In this document: positions 54,714 to 64,000 of the stretch, one piece after another
How positions within the stretch are numbered: position 1 is the stretch's first letter
Layout of the letters: each line of letters opens with the position of its first letter
From: Elgaria multicarinata webbii
Taxonomy: Eukaryota; Chordata; Lepidosauria; Squamata; Anguidae
Reading direction: 5' to 3'
NCBI RefSeq assembly: GCF_023053635.1
Contig: NC_086173.1
Coordinates: forward strand, 146,986,697 to 147,050,696
DNA: 64,000 nucleotides
Translations under genes and position numbers: made by a program
The notes under the pieces: model-generated
Told to the model about the DNA's origin: nothing
The model's input: only the letters and a program-made list of their open reading frames with translations
The model's database searches: none

Positions 54714-57700
54714 TCACTCCCGGGGTCGATTGACAAGAACTTCGCCCAAGGCCTCCAGCACTTCGCGCTTGTAGTCTTCAAAGTCGCCGTCTATCTGGTT
54801 GACTGTCCGGTCCTCCACCACCCACAGGTGGCAGTTGGTCTCCGTGATAAGCCGGGCGTCATGGCTGACCACGATCACAGCTGCAGGAGCAAAGCGGCAG
54901 AGCTGTTAGAATGCCCCCCATCAAATCAGCTCTTCCCCACCACCCGCAGACCTATTCTGTTTCCAAGACCTGGAATACTGGTGTGGTCGAGAGCACGAGC
55001 AGGCAGTAGTGCCATATTCAATTTCGACACTCATGTGCAGCTCTAACTGAGAAGCAGTGTGGTGTAATGGTTACAGTGTAGATCTAGGATTGGGAAGATC
55101 AGGATTCGAATTCTCACACAGCAAAAAAAACCACTGAATGACACCGAGCCTCTCAGTCTAACCCAGCCATCCCCAACCTGGTGTCCTTAAGATGCACTGG
55201 ACTACAACTCCTGCCATGTCGGCTGGGGATTATGGGAGTTGTAGTCCGACACATCTGGAAGGCACCAGGTTGGGGACAGCTGGCCTGACCTACCTACAAG
55301 GTTTTTGTGAAGACTAAAAGAGGTGGGGGGTGGGAAGCCACGTACAGCATCCTACTACGTTCCTAGGAGAAATACCAGTTGCTGGAAACGTGAGTGGGAG
55401 GGTGCTACTGTACTCGCGTCCTGCTTGTGAGTTTCCCACTGAGTTGGCCTATCAGAATGCTAGATAGGCTTTTGGTCTGACTCAGCATGACTTTGCTTCT
55501 CTTCTTGTGAAGGGTAGGATAAAAAATGTCCATCTTATTCAGCCACTCAGTGGATTACCTAAACGTATCCATTATCTCTCCAATTAACTCCTGCTCCCCA
55601 ATTTGTGATCTTAACACAGGGCTACTTTGCAAGGTTACTGTAAGAATTACAGAATTAAAGGCCCGGGTTCACACAATCATTTTGACCTACAGTGGCTTAA
55701 ATAAGCTATTGTGGTTTGCGGCACATGCCGGGAGCCTGTGGGCCCATTCCATAACCCAGCGCCCACTCGTAGGTTGCCATGTTGTCTGAACCCAGCGAGA
55801 GTGGCTTGTTGGTGTGGTTAACCAACCACCCAGAATTCATGGGCTGTTTTAGGGTTGTGAGTGCTTTGTTAACTTCGTCAACAACCCACCCTTGTAAAGT
55901 TCGGACAATGCGACAACCTGTAACTGGGGGTTGGATTAGGGAACGGGTGCCCATGGATCTCTGGCATGTACCGGAAACCACGGTGGCTTATACGGGAAAC
56001 CGCGCTGGTCAAAATAATTCGCGCGAACCAGGGCAATGCATCTGAAACACTTGGAACACTCTGAAAAGCACAATATAAATACTTAACAACAACTGTCCTT
56101 CCTCTTGGTCAAGGAGTGCCAAAGCTTGCTTATTTAAGCAATGAGGGATCCCAGGAGTTTGTTTTTCAGAGGTTTACAACTCAGGGCTGTTATCTGGAAT
56201 TTGCACTCCTCACGTATGGGGAAAATTATTCCAAGTTGTTACCGCCACACCCAGTTGCTCATGATCCTGCGCCATTGACAGGCCTCAATCGAGCGAGGCA
56301 GGGTGGGGCGTGCTTCACTCCAAACATCTCTAGTCACCAGAGATAAGAAACCCGGAGTTGTTTTTCAGGGACAGACAACACAATGGCTGCAAGCCAGGAA
56401 GCGGCAAGCAGATGTGGACGAGGTCTCGACTGTACAGGGGTGTCTTTCTCTATTGGTTTTCCCTAGTGGCGCCAGCAGTTTTGAAGGCTCCTGTTGAAGT
56501 TCTCCAGAACCTCGGGGCCGAGGTGTTGTATTGCTCAGTGTGACAGAGCATCTGCTTTGCATGCAGAAGGGCCCCCAGTTCAAAGGATCAGGGGGCAGGA
56601 GCTGGGGAGGACCTTTCTCTGCCTGAGATTCTGAAGAGACCCTGCTAGCCAGAGAGGCAACACTGGGCAGAGATGGGCAAATAGCCTGACCTGATGGAAG
56701 GCAGATTCCCTCATGTGCCTATGAATTCTGGAGGCAGCTTTTTAGGGGAAGGCTCTGAGAAGGGAAGGCCTCAAAAATCCCTACCGCACAGCCTTCCCCC
56801 AACCTGGTGCCCTCCAGGTGCGCCAATGGTCAGGACTGCTGGGAATTGTAGTCCCAAACATCTGAAAGATACCAGCCTGGAGAAGGCTCCCCTACACCAT
56901 GGGCAAAACTGGCTGTGTGCTGCCATCTGGAATGAGGTCTTCATCACCCAAGTAAGCGTTTCCCCTTAGAACATGTCCTACCGGATGGAACCTAAAAGTC
57001 CACCTAGTTCAGCGATCCTCATCCTGAGGCAACTAGGAAATCTACAGAGAGGGCGCGAAGGGATTCAGCCCTCCCTGCTGGGCTCGTGCATTTGACTTCT
57101 CACCACCTTCCAAAACAGCTCAGAGCAAGGGGCTTTCACTCACCCCCTTTATACTCGTTGACGGCATCTCCCAAGGCATCAATAGACTCAATGTCCAGGT
57201 TATTCGTAGGTTCGTCCTGTGGGGATGGGAATGGGGAGGAAGTGTCACAAAGAGGATCACATTCATTTAAGGGGAAAAGGGCACTTAGCTTTTCCCTGCC
57301 TGGCGCTTCTAAATCGAGACGGGAAGGTTTCCCAGCACATGGATTCCGCAGCAGCCAAAAAGCCTTGCAGCATTTGCCGATTGCCATGTATTCAAGCGCT
57401 ACGATCCACAAGCCAACGGGGACTTCAGCCAGAACCTACAAGTCTGGCATTGGTTGACTCAGTGGGTAGCTAAACAAGAACATAAGGCAGCAGGCAGCGA
57501 ATGAGAGGAAGCTGCCCTAGAAAGAGAGAGAGAGGAGAGAAAAGCCCTTTCCGGGGCCTCTCTGCTTAACAGATGCAGATCTGGGGTTGGATCCAGGATC
57601 TGTCTTCCATGAGGGGAAGGAACCATCTGCGAAAGGACGTTCCCTCTGCCACATTTCAGGGGGTCTCCCCTCCACCCCCATCCCCAAGCACAGCTCACCC

Positions 57701-60700
57701 CAATCAGCAGGGCCTCCTCCTTACTCCCTGTGCAGCCTTTTCAGGGGACTGGAAGGGCTGCTGTGGGAAGGAGGGGGGCAGGAACGCCCACTTCCACCAG
57801 GGCAGCTGATCCAGCTTAAATCTGGATCCAGCTCCGTTACTGGAGGAGCCTCAACGCTCTGCTAGAAAAGGGGGCAAGAAGCCCTTGTCCTCCTGCCCCA
57901 GAGGATCATCTGGCAGGGAGAGGGGACAGAAGGGAAGTAGCTGTAGGACTCCAGGCAGGCCCCGCCATGCCCTGTTTGCAGGGCTCAAGGCTGTGCTGTG
58001 GCTCTTCAGGGGGAGGGGAATGGTGTGTGATCTGATTTAGCATGAATGGATATTGGGACTTACCAAAATGAGGACATCCGGTTCTCTGCAAGCCAATTCA
58101 GCAAATACCACGCGGGCTTTCTGTCCCCCTGGAGGAGGAGACACAGAAAAAAAGCGTCAACTGAAGAATTAGGAGACTTGGTCACTTTCCCCAACGGTGT
58201 TGCAAATAGGATCTTGCCTGCCCAACACCGGGCAGCATTGAGATAGAGAAGGATCGGAGGTGGGTCAGAGCTTCTAAACCAGGAACTCAGCAACTGTAGG
58301 CCTTTTGGTGCCTGACTCTCATAATTCTTCAACCACTGGCTATGTTAGCTAGAGGTGATGGGAGTTGTAAGCCCCAGGCCCTGCTGACAGCTGTCATGTT
58401 TGTCAGCCCCTCCAAGCCCTCCACCCACCTCCCCAGCCTGCTTTTCGAGGCTGAGATGGAACAGCACCATGGACTACCTAGCTCAGCCTTCCTCAACCTG
58501 GTGCCTTCCAGATGTGTTGGACCACAACTCCCACCATTCCCAGCCAGCATGACCTTTGCAGGACGAGTCTTAAGAACAACAAAAGAGCCCTGCTGGATCA
58601 GGCCAAGGGTCCATCCAGTCCAGCACTCTGTTCACATAGCGGACAACCAGCTGTCGACCAGGGACCAACAAAGCAGGACCTGGTGCAACAGCACCTTCCC
58701 ACCCATGTTCCCCAGCAACTGGTGCACACAGGCTTACTGCCTCGGATACTGGAGGTAGCACTCAGCCATCAGGCCCAGTAGCCATTGATAGCCTTCTCCT
58801 CCTCCAGGAATTTATCCAACCCCCTTTTAAAGCCATCCAAATTGGTGGCCATCACCACATCTTGAGGTAGTGAATTCTACAGTTTAACCATGTGCTGTGT
58901 GAAGAAGTCCTTCCGTTTATCTGTCCTGAATCCCCTACCAGTTTCATGGCATGACCCTGTGGGTTCTAGTATTAGGCGACAGGGAAAGAGAGGGGGAAAG
59001 CGTTCTTTGTGAACACTTAAGCGCAACCTCCCCCCGTAGGCTTCCTGCCGCCCCTCGTCTCCTGAGACCATCCCTGCCCCTGCTCCCACCGCACTCCGCG
59101 TACCAGACAGCTTGCAGATCTGGATGGTGTGGGCATGGCTCTCCAGGCCAAAGCGCCCCAGGCATTTGCGCGCATCCTGGTAGGGCAGATTGAAGTTGCG
59201 CTGCAGGTACTCCGTCGCCGTCTCCTGCATGTTCAGCTGGTCAGCATACTGCTGGTTGAAGAAGCCGATTTTCTACCAGGAGGAGGGGAGCAGGGAGGAG
59301 GAGATTTCAACCACTTCAAACCTCTACGTCAAATTAGCTTGCCTAAACTCTAGGCAGGCAGGTGGTCCCTTAAACATGCGTCAGCCAATGTGGGTCATGT
59401 TCATAGCCTGGACATCAACCATCGCCCATTCTGACTCACCACCCTACATTCCCAATTTCTTCCAAAGACACCCCTCCCTTAGAACGCCACCAATACTTAC
59501 TAGCCTGTGGTTTTTCCTCATTTCCCCTCTTGTCTGGAAAGATGAAAAGGGGAGGGGGAGACACAAAAAGGAAGTTAGGGTGGATCATTTCCCCTGAGAT
59601 TAAAGCCAAAGATTGGGTTCAGCTGCTTAGAGAGTTGAGGGACAAAATGGAGCAGCTTAGGGGAGAAGCACAGTTGGCAAGAAGGGCAGAAAGGAAAGGG
59701 AGAAGTCAGGGCAAAGACCTCTTTATTTTCCCAGTATTTAAACATTTTACCATTTTAGTCTTTTAACTTTGCTGTTTTAAATCTGTATTTTAAATCTTGG
59801 CATTGCTGCTCGGTTTTATTCTGGTTGTACTTGTATACTGTGTTTTTATATTGCAGTTTAAGTTTTATACTTTAAATTGTACTTATGTGGTTGTAATTTT
59901 TTGTGAACCGCCCAGTATAACTTTGGTTATTGGGTGGTATAGAAATGCAATAAAAAAAATAAACATTTAGGAGAAATGTCTCTGCCGACTTTAAGTCTGC
60001 TCTAAAAAACTTTTCAACTGAAAAATGCTTAAAACAAAACAAATTAAATGCTTTTATTTATTTTTTAAAAATGTATTTACAACATTTATATCCTGCTCCT
60101 CATCTACACAGATTCTGGAATGGTAAACAATCAAAGATAAAAGAATAAAACACCGTATTAAAAATTTGGTATCTTTAAAAAGACAGAATGCCAGGAAAAA
60201 CTGAGGCTGGTCAGCCAAGGAAGGCTTCCTGAAATGCAGATGTTCCAGGAGGGGCTGAAAACAACACAAAGTTGGTGCCTGCCTGACCACCAGAGGCAAG
60301 GAGTTCCACAGAAAGGGAGCCACCACAGAGAAGGCTCTTCTCCGAGTGGACTCCAATCGGGCCATAGGTCCACGTGGAACCACCTGGGACCATGCCCTCC
60401 GATGACCTCAGTGACTGGGCAAATGGATAAAGGAGAAGGTATGCTAGTGTCAAGTTGCTTAGGGCTTTATATGCTAGTATCAAACGTTAAACCTGGCCCA
60501 GTAGTGAAGAGGCAGCCAGTGCAGTCCCCTCAGCAAAGGAGTTGCTCAAATCCTTCTGGGAGGGTTTAAGAAGTTCTTCATTAGGAAGACACTGGATTGA
60601 CATTATTATTTTTCACTAAAGTCCCCTTCATACATGAATAATGTGAAGGGGGCTTACTTTGGGGACACAACTAGAGAAGCCCTTACAGTGGAAATGAAAC

Positions 60701-63700
60701 ACTTGTTCCGGACTGTGTCAGTAGAGGCACAAAAAAGAGAAGTAATTGAGGGTATCTCAGGGTCAGAATGGCATAATAAATAAACAAATAAACAAACAAA
60801 TGAGGAGATCCAAAATGTGAGAAATTGGACAGTGCTCACTTACCGGCGTAAGCTTCCCCGTTAACAACAGCAGCAGCGTACTTTTCCCCACGCCGTTGGG
60901 GCCCACGATACAGACTGAGGGAGAGAGAAAGGGAGATGAGCGTCATCCGCACTGTGCCTCCTGAAGATCCCCCGTCCCCTCATCCTCCCACCAACCTTCG
61001 ACTTGGTGGGCTGGAAAAACAGAGACAGAGAAGTGAACTTTCAAGCTGGAGCGTGTTCAGGGGAGAGCAACGAGGATGATCAGGGGTCTGGAAAGAAAGC
61101 CCTATGGAGAGAGACTGAAAGAACTGGGCTTGTTTAGCCTGGAGAAGAGAAGATTGAGGGGAGACATGATAGCACTCTTCAAATCCTTAAAAGGTTGTCA
61201 CACAGAGGAGGGCCAGGATCTCTTCTCAATCCTCCCAGAGTGCAGGACACGGAATAACGCGCTCAAGTTAAAGGAAGCCAGATTCCGGCTGGACATCAGG
61301 AAAAATGTCCTGACTGTTAAGAGAGGTACGACAATGGAACCAGTTACCTAGGGAGGCTGTGGGCTCTCCCACACTAGAGGCCTACAAGAGGCAGCTGGGC
61401 AACCATCTGTCAGGTAGGCTTTAAGGTGGATTCCTGCATTGAGCAGGGGGTTGGACTCAATGGCCTTATAGACCCCTTCCAACTCTATGATTCTAAGTAA
61501 AATCCTGTTAAGTTGTTAAAAGAGAGTGATGGTCAGTGTCCTAGTGAGGATCCCCCCTCCCCTTGCAGCAAGCAAGAGATGAAACCTGCATGTGCACAGA
61601 GAAATGACTTACTTCGAGACTCCATGTCAATCCCAAAGTCCACATTCTTGAAAAGAGGCTTCTGCCCCACATAAGTGAAGTCCACACCTATAGGGAAGAA
61701 CAAGAGAAAGGCAGTGGCCAACGGGAAGAGCTCTGATCAAGAACCACGGAGGCAGCATTTCTTCCCACAACTACAGCACACGCTCCTCATCGTAGGGGAA
61801 GAGAAATCCTGCTTCTTTCAGGAACCTTCAGAGATAGAGGACGTACCTTGAACAAGTGTGAGCGAGCGAGTGAGTGAGTGAGAGAAAGGCTGCATCTCAC
61901 TCTGGCTTGGAGCTGTTTGCAAACAATCTCCCAAATACAGCAAGACAAGAGGAATACCTAGTAATCCTATAAACCCAGGGGCGAGCAGAGTGCAGAGGCC
62001 GCAAACTGGCTGTGCCACGGCTGCTTGTTCGCCCCCCCACCTGGCAAAGATGGCAATGATACATATGCACACATCGAGTCCAATTCAAAGTGCTGTTTTT
62101 GACTTTTGACGCTCTAAATCAGCCTTCCTCAACCTGGGGCGCTCCAGATGTGTTGGACTACAACTCCCAGAATGCCCCAGCCAGCTGGCTGGGGCATTCT
62201 GGGAGATGCAGTCCAACACATCTGGAGCGCCCCAGGTTGAGGAAGGCTGCTCTAAATGATTCGGGACCAGGTTACCTTCACTTATATCAGCCCACCTGCA
62301 CTTTAAGATCAGCAAGAGAGGCCCTCCTTATTTGCCCACCTGTGAGAGCAGTCAGGTAGGTGAGCACCCGGGAGAGGACCCTCTCTGCAGTGGCCCCACA
62401 CCTTCGGAACAAACTCCCATCGGAGGTCCGCTATGCACCACCCTTGCAGGCTTTTAAGAAGGCCTTGAAAACACCTGATTTTACCAAGGCCTTCTTGTGA
62501 GACGAGTACTGTTGCTGCTGCTGCGATTGCTACTGTTGTTCTTGCTGATTTTATGCTAGGCCTTTACTGTTATTAATTGCTATTTTATCATGTTAATGTT
62601 TTTATTGCTCTGAATATTTTAACTGGTTTCATGTATTTGTTGTTGTAAGCCGCCTTGTGAGGGCTTCTGCCCTGGAAAGGCAGCTAAGAAATATTTTAAA
62701 TAAATAAAAAAGCTTTGTGCAAGCATATCATATGCGCATAGGACGCCAACATTTTTATTGTGGGATTTTCTAGCAGAGGTGTGTGTGTGTGTGTGTGGCA
62801 GAAAGAAACATAAATCCCCACCCCTCCCACAATCGGTCAGCATTCACTAGCAGACCATGAACCATCCTGCCTGCCTATGTAATAACCAACGGGGACCTCA
62901 CAATTTGGGGTTGGATTAAACTAGTGGTTCCCAAGGTGGGCGGTACTGCCCCCTTGGGGGCAGTGGGAACGCACAGGGGGGTGCTAAGAGGCAAATAGAC
63001 AGCAGGGGGGCGCTTGAGGTGGTCTCCTCTGAGAAGCGCCTCTCCAGAAGGTCTGAAAGCCCAGGGACATTTTTATGGGAGAAGGTAGTTTGGTCCCAAG
63101 CCATATAGGGAAGAATCCACACATGTATTAATACCATTTAAGAAGAGTCCTTTTAACGGTGAATTGAAATGTTTCAAAAGTACCAAAATGCTAATGAAGA
63201 GACATACCCTGCTTGGTGTGCCCCGCCATGCCGGCTGCAAAACAGAGGTGTTTGCTCTCTTTCCCCTCCCTCCCTCCGCAAGCCTGCGGCAGGTGCTTCG
63301 GATTTTGAATCAATATTCAATGAATTGTTACTGTTTTGAATTTTATTGTTATTATCTTCCTTAGTGAATCGTTGAAAACCGCTATTCTGAATAATGATTT
63401 TTATAGTGTACGGTAGGGGGCACTGGGCATGAGTTTGTGGAACCAAGGGGGCGGTGACCTGAAAAAGTTTGGGAACCACTGGGTTAAACAAAACAGAGGC
63501 AGGAATGGAACCAGGCTCACAAGACCCTGGGGCACGAGAACGTAAAAACAACAACGACAACAGCAGGACATACGATAGTACAAGTCAAAGCGAATCAGCA
63601 ATTTTCAAGACAAAAATGGCCTGTTGGAAAGGTCACTCCATGCCATTGCATTCCCCATTTCCCTCCACCAATAAACCTCCCTGCTTTTGCACTCTCCCTG

Positions 63701-63889
63701 CAAAGAGAGGCCCGTACCGTGCAGGCCCAGGATAGGTGGGCTCAGAGGTGGCGGGTTCGGAAAGGTGAATTTCACGGTGTACTCCTTGGGCCGCTTCAGC
63801 AGCTCGGGGGCCTCGCTGGCCTCTTCGTCCGGGTTCTTCTTGCGGCACTTCTGCTGCTTGCGGGTCAGGGCCTCCTTGGTCTGCTTTTC
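54714..63889 (-). CDS. ABCF1: ABCF1 (ABC50), C-terminal part: linker and second ATP-binding domain; 5' part off right edge
   Basis: ABCF1 is a soluble ABC-family ATPase that binds eIF2 and ribosomes and helps translation initiation; it has no membrane segments. Eight minus-strand exons: 63889-63718, 61687-61613, 60914-60844, 59533-59501, 59272-59104, 58128-58064, 57216-57144, 54880-54714. They total 825 nt, 274 residues plus stop, ending in NRPRE. In window numbering: interdomain linker [18 protein letters not shown], Walker [10 protein letters not shown] (87-95), signature LSGGQ (172-176, split across the 59104/58128 junction), Walker B VLILDEPTNN (split at 195/196), and the H-switch VVSHD (223-227). 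All catalytic motifs are intact. Exon 59533-59501 is a 33-nt microexon encoding [11 protein letters not shown]. Introns hold L2, CR1, SINE and hAT copies. The first ATPase domain and N-terminal acidic region are outside the window. Confidence 0.96.
55050..55380 (+). mobile_element. tRNA-derived SINE interrupted by a MITE
   Basis: The head GTGTGGTGTAATGGTTACAG (A-box position) and GGATTCGAATTCTCAC (B-box position) leads to the core GAGCCTCTCAGTCTAACC, broken by the MITE at 55164-55282, then resumes with GACCTACCTACAAGG and TTTTTGTGAAGACTAAAAGA. Same family as 21610-21832. Confidence 0.8.
55164..55282. mobile_element. Palindromic hAT-type MITE nested in a SINE
   Basis: It starts CAGCCATCCCCAACCTGGTG and ends CCAGGTTGGGGACAGCTG. 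Flanks GTCTAACC (55156-55163) and GCCTGACC (55283-55290) match 6 of 8, both being SINE core sequence. The MITE therefore inserted after the SINE. Confidence 0.88.
55390..55500 (+). mobile_element. CR1-like LINE 3' tail
   Basis: GTGAGTGGGAGGGTGCTACT, CGTCCTGCTTGTGAGTTTCC, TAGGCTTTTGGTCTGACTCA and GCATGACTTTGCTTCTC follow the block order of the CR1 tail on the minus strand at 58565. Confidence 0.7.
55662..56037. mobile_element. Long foldback MITE (GGTTCACACA family)
   Basis: The left arm GCCCGGGTTCACACAATCAT, TTTGACC and TGTGGTTTGCGGCACATGCC is inverted relative to the right arm (GGCATGTACCGGAAACCACG, GGTCAAAATAATTCGCGCGA, ACCAGGGC), about 70 bp each. The middle repeats GGTTGT/ACAACC motifs. 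It lies in the last ABCF1 intron. Length and layout match 20238-20612. Confidence 0.78.
56530..56725 (+). mobile_element. tRNA-headed SINE
   Basis: GACAGAGCATCTGCTTTGCA, TGCAGAAGGGCCCCCAGTTC and AAAGGATCAGG follow a tRNA-like A and B box pattern. The body GGAGGACCTTTCTCTGCCTG, GATTCTGAAGAGACCCTGCT and GATGGAAGGCAGATTCCCTC matches the copy at 16255 in reverse. Confidence 0.8.
56789..56889. mobile_element. Palindromic hAT-type MITE, internally deleted
   Basis: CAGCCTTCCCCCAACCTGGT, GCCCTCCAGGTGCG and GCTGGGAATTGTAGTCCCAA, AACATCTGAAAGATACCAGC, then GGAGAAGGCT. The centre is shorter than usual. Confidence 0.75.
58486..58560. mobile_element. Palindromic hAT-type MITE, left arm
   Basis: CAGCCTTCCTCAACCTGGTG, CCTTCCAGATGTGTTGGACC, ACAACTCCCACCATTCCCAG and CCAGCATGACC. 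The right arm is missing and a CR1 copy follows directly. A second half copy may lie at 58330-58375. Confidence 0.7.
58565..58985 (-). mobile_element. CR1-like LINE 3' end, longest copy
   Basis: The plus strand shows AGAGCCCTGCTGGATCAGGC, GTCCAGCACTCTGTTCACAT, CCCAGCAACTGGTGCACACA, GGCTTACTGCCTCGGATACT, TATCCAACCCCCTTTTAAAG and AAGTCCTTCCGTTTATCTGT. It lies in an ABCF1 intron. The best preserved copy of this family in the window. Confidence 0.85.
59700..59960 (+). mobile_element. L2-like LINE 3' tail
   Basis: A T-rich 3' region ends in GTGAACCGCCCAGTATAACT, TTGGTTATTGGGTGGTATAG and AATGCAATAAAAAAAATAAA. The terminal hairpin matches the other L2 tails. It lies in the ABCF1 intron preceding the 33-nt microexon. 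Confidence 0.8.
60050..60580 (-). mobile_element. L2-like LINE ORF2 end and 3' region
   Basis: The minus strand encodes [20 protein letters not shown] and [20 protein letters not shown], the L2 ORF2 C-terminal signature, followed by an AT-rich 3' region reaching 60050. It is in the opposite orientation to the copy at 59700. Confidence 0.85.
61030..61497 (+). mobile_element. CR1 LINE 3' end
   Basis: TCAAGCTGGAGCGTGTTCAG, GATCAGGGGTCTGGAAAGAA, AGCCTGGAGAAGAGAAGATT, GGAGACATGATAGCACTCTT, CATCTGTCAGGTAGGCTTTA and AGGGGGTTGGACTCAATGGC form a long classical CR1 3' end. It lies in an ABCF1 intron, antisense to the gene. Confidence 0.93.
62072..62707 (+). mobile_element. L2-like LINE 3' end split by a MITE
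   Basis: CCAATTCAAAGTGCTG and GACGCTCTAAAT (62072-62119) continue after the MITE at ATGATTCGGGACCAGGTTAC (from 62256). Downstream, CCCTCTCTGCAGTGGCCCCA and CACCTTCGGAACAAACTCCC encode the VAPxLRNxLP region, and the tail is GTAAGCCGCCTTGTGAGGGC ... TAAATAAATAAAA. This subfamily has a different terminal hairpin from 16795. Confidence 0.85.
62120..62249. mobile_element. Near-perfect palindromic hAT-type MITE with exact 8-bp target duplication
   Basis: The two 65-bp arms differ at only a couple of positions, starting CAGCCTTCCTCAACCTGGGG and ending CAGGTTGAGGAAGGCTG. CTCTAAAT occurs on both sides (62112-62119 and 62250-62257). That is the diagnostic length for hAT transposons and shows the family's superfamily. 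The host site is an L2 element, so this is among the youngest insertions here. Confidence 0.95.
62922..63481. mobile_element. Nonautonomous hAT-type element (GTGGTTCCCAA family)
   Basis: The left end TAGTGGTTCCCAAGGTGGGC and the right end GTTTGGGAACCACTG are inverted repeats. Flanks GATTAAAC (62914-62921) and GGTTAAAC (63482-63489) match 7 of 8. The 560-bp interior has no transposase-like frame. The ends resemble the Zaphod/Tip100 group from memory. It lies in an ABCF1 intron. Confidence 0.82.
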
Positions 63890-63954
63890 CTGGAGAAGAT
63901 GAAAAAAAGAGAGCATCCAGGTCAGGACAGAAAAAAGGGGAGAAACAAGTTCTC

Positions 63955-64000
63955 AGGATGCTTAAAATACTTTATTTCAAAGCCCGACGCGTTTCGGACA
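63955..64000 (-). repeat. Repeat cut by the window edge (GAAACGCGTCGGG motif)
   Basis: On the minus strand the last bases read TGTCCGAAACGCGTCGGGCT followed by TTGAAATAAAGTATTTTAAG. The GAAACGCGT core recurs in many vertebrate interspersed repeats that I have seen, but the family cannot be told from 46 bp. Confidence 0.35.

Noticed and set aside
54714-63717. The ABCF1 mirtron miR-877
   Set aside because: In mammals it is a very short intron of ABCF1. None of the introns present here is mirtron-sized; its host intron may lie off the right edge, or it may be absent in reptiles.

Overview
The window is nuclear vertebrate DNA, most likely from a squamate reptile (lizard or snake). It holds four spliced protein genes in the order ATAT1(-), MRPS18B(-), PPP1R10(+), ABCF1(-). 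From memory of the human map, this is the gene order and relative orientation of the MHC class I framework region on human 6p21.33. The squamate call rests on the repeats: CR1 LINE tails ending in ATTCTATGATTCTATGA-type motifs, L2-like LINE tails with an ACCGCCC/GGGCGGT hairpin, tRNA-headed and 5S-rRNA-headed SINEs, many palindromic hAT-type MITEs, and a SPIN hAT element, a family known to have moved horizontally into squamates. Genus cannot be read from the sequence.

Layout. 1-5036: the first two coding exons of ATAT1 on the minus strand (the rest lies off the left edge), with a CpG-rich promoter to about 5320. 5320-10990: intergenic DNA, only repeats seen. 10995-25222: MRPS18B, seven coding exons on the minus strand, 249 codons plus stop, with introns crowded by L2, CR1, SINE and MITE copies. 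25223-25960: divergent CpG promoter with several NRF-1-like sites, a YY1-like site over the MRPS18B start codon, and a TATA box on the PPP1R10 side. 25962-50480: PPP1R10, one or two untranslated 5' exons, a long repeat-poor intron, then 18 coding exons (883 residues) and a 1 kb 3' UTR. 50480-54540: short intergenic stretch where PPP1R10 and ABCF1 converge. 54542-63889: the last eight coding exons of ABCF1 (274 residues: linker and second ATPase domain); its 5' part lies off the right edge.

All coding exon joins were checked by hand for GT/AG borders, phase and agreement with remembered human proteins. The four genes are housekeeping or cytoskeletal: tubulin acetylation, mitochondrial ribosome, nuclear PP1 targeting and translation factor ATPase. 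They share a neighbourhood, not a pathway.

The accessory content is transposon fossils. Several copies show 8-bp target duplications and clear nesting (MITE in L2, L2 in MITE, MITE in SINE), which gives a relative insertion order. I found no undescribed biological system. The best leads are the SPIN copy, the hAT foldback families, the 5S-headed SINEs, a lineage-specific Gly/His/Pro repeat in PNUTS, and the repeat-poor PPP1R10 first intron.
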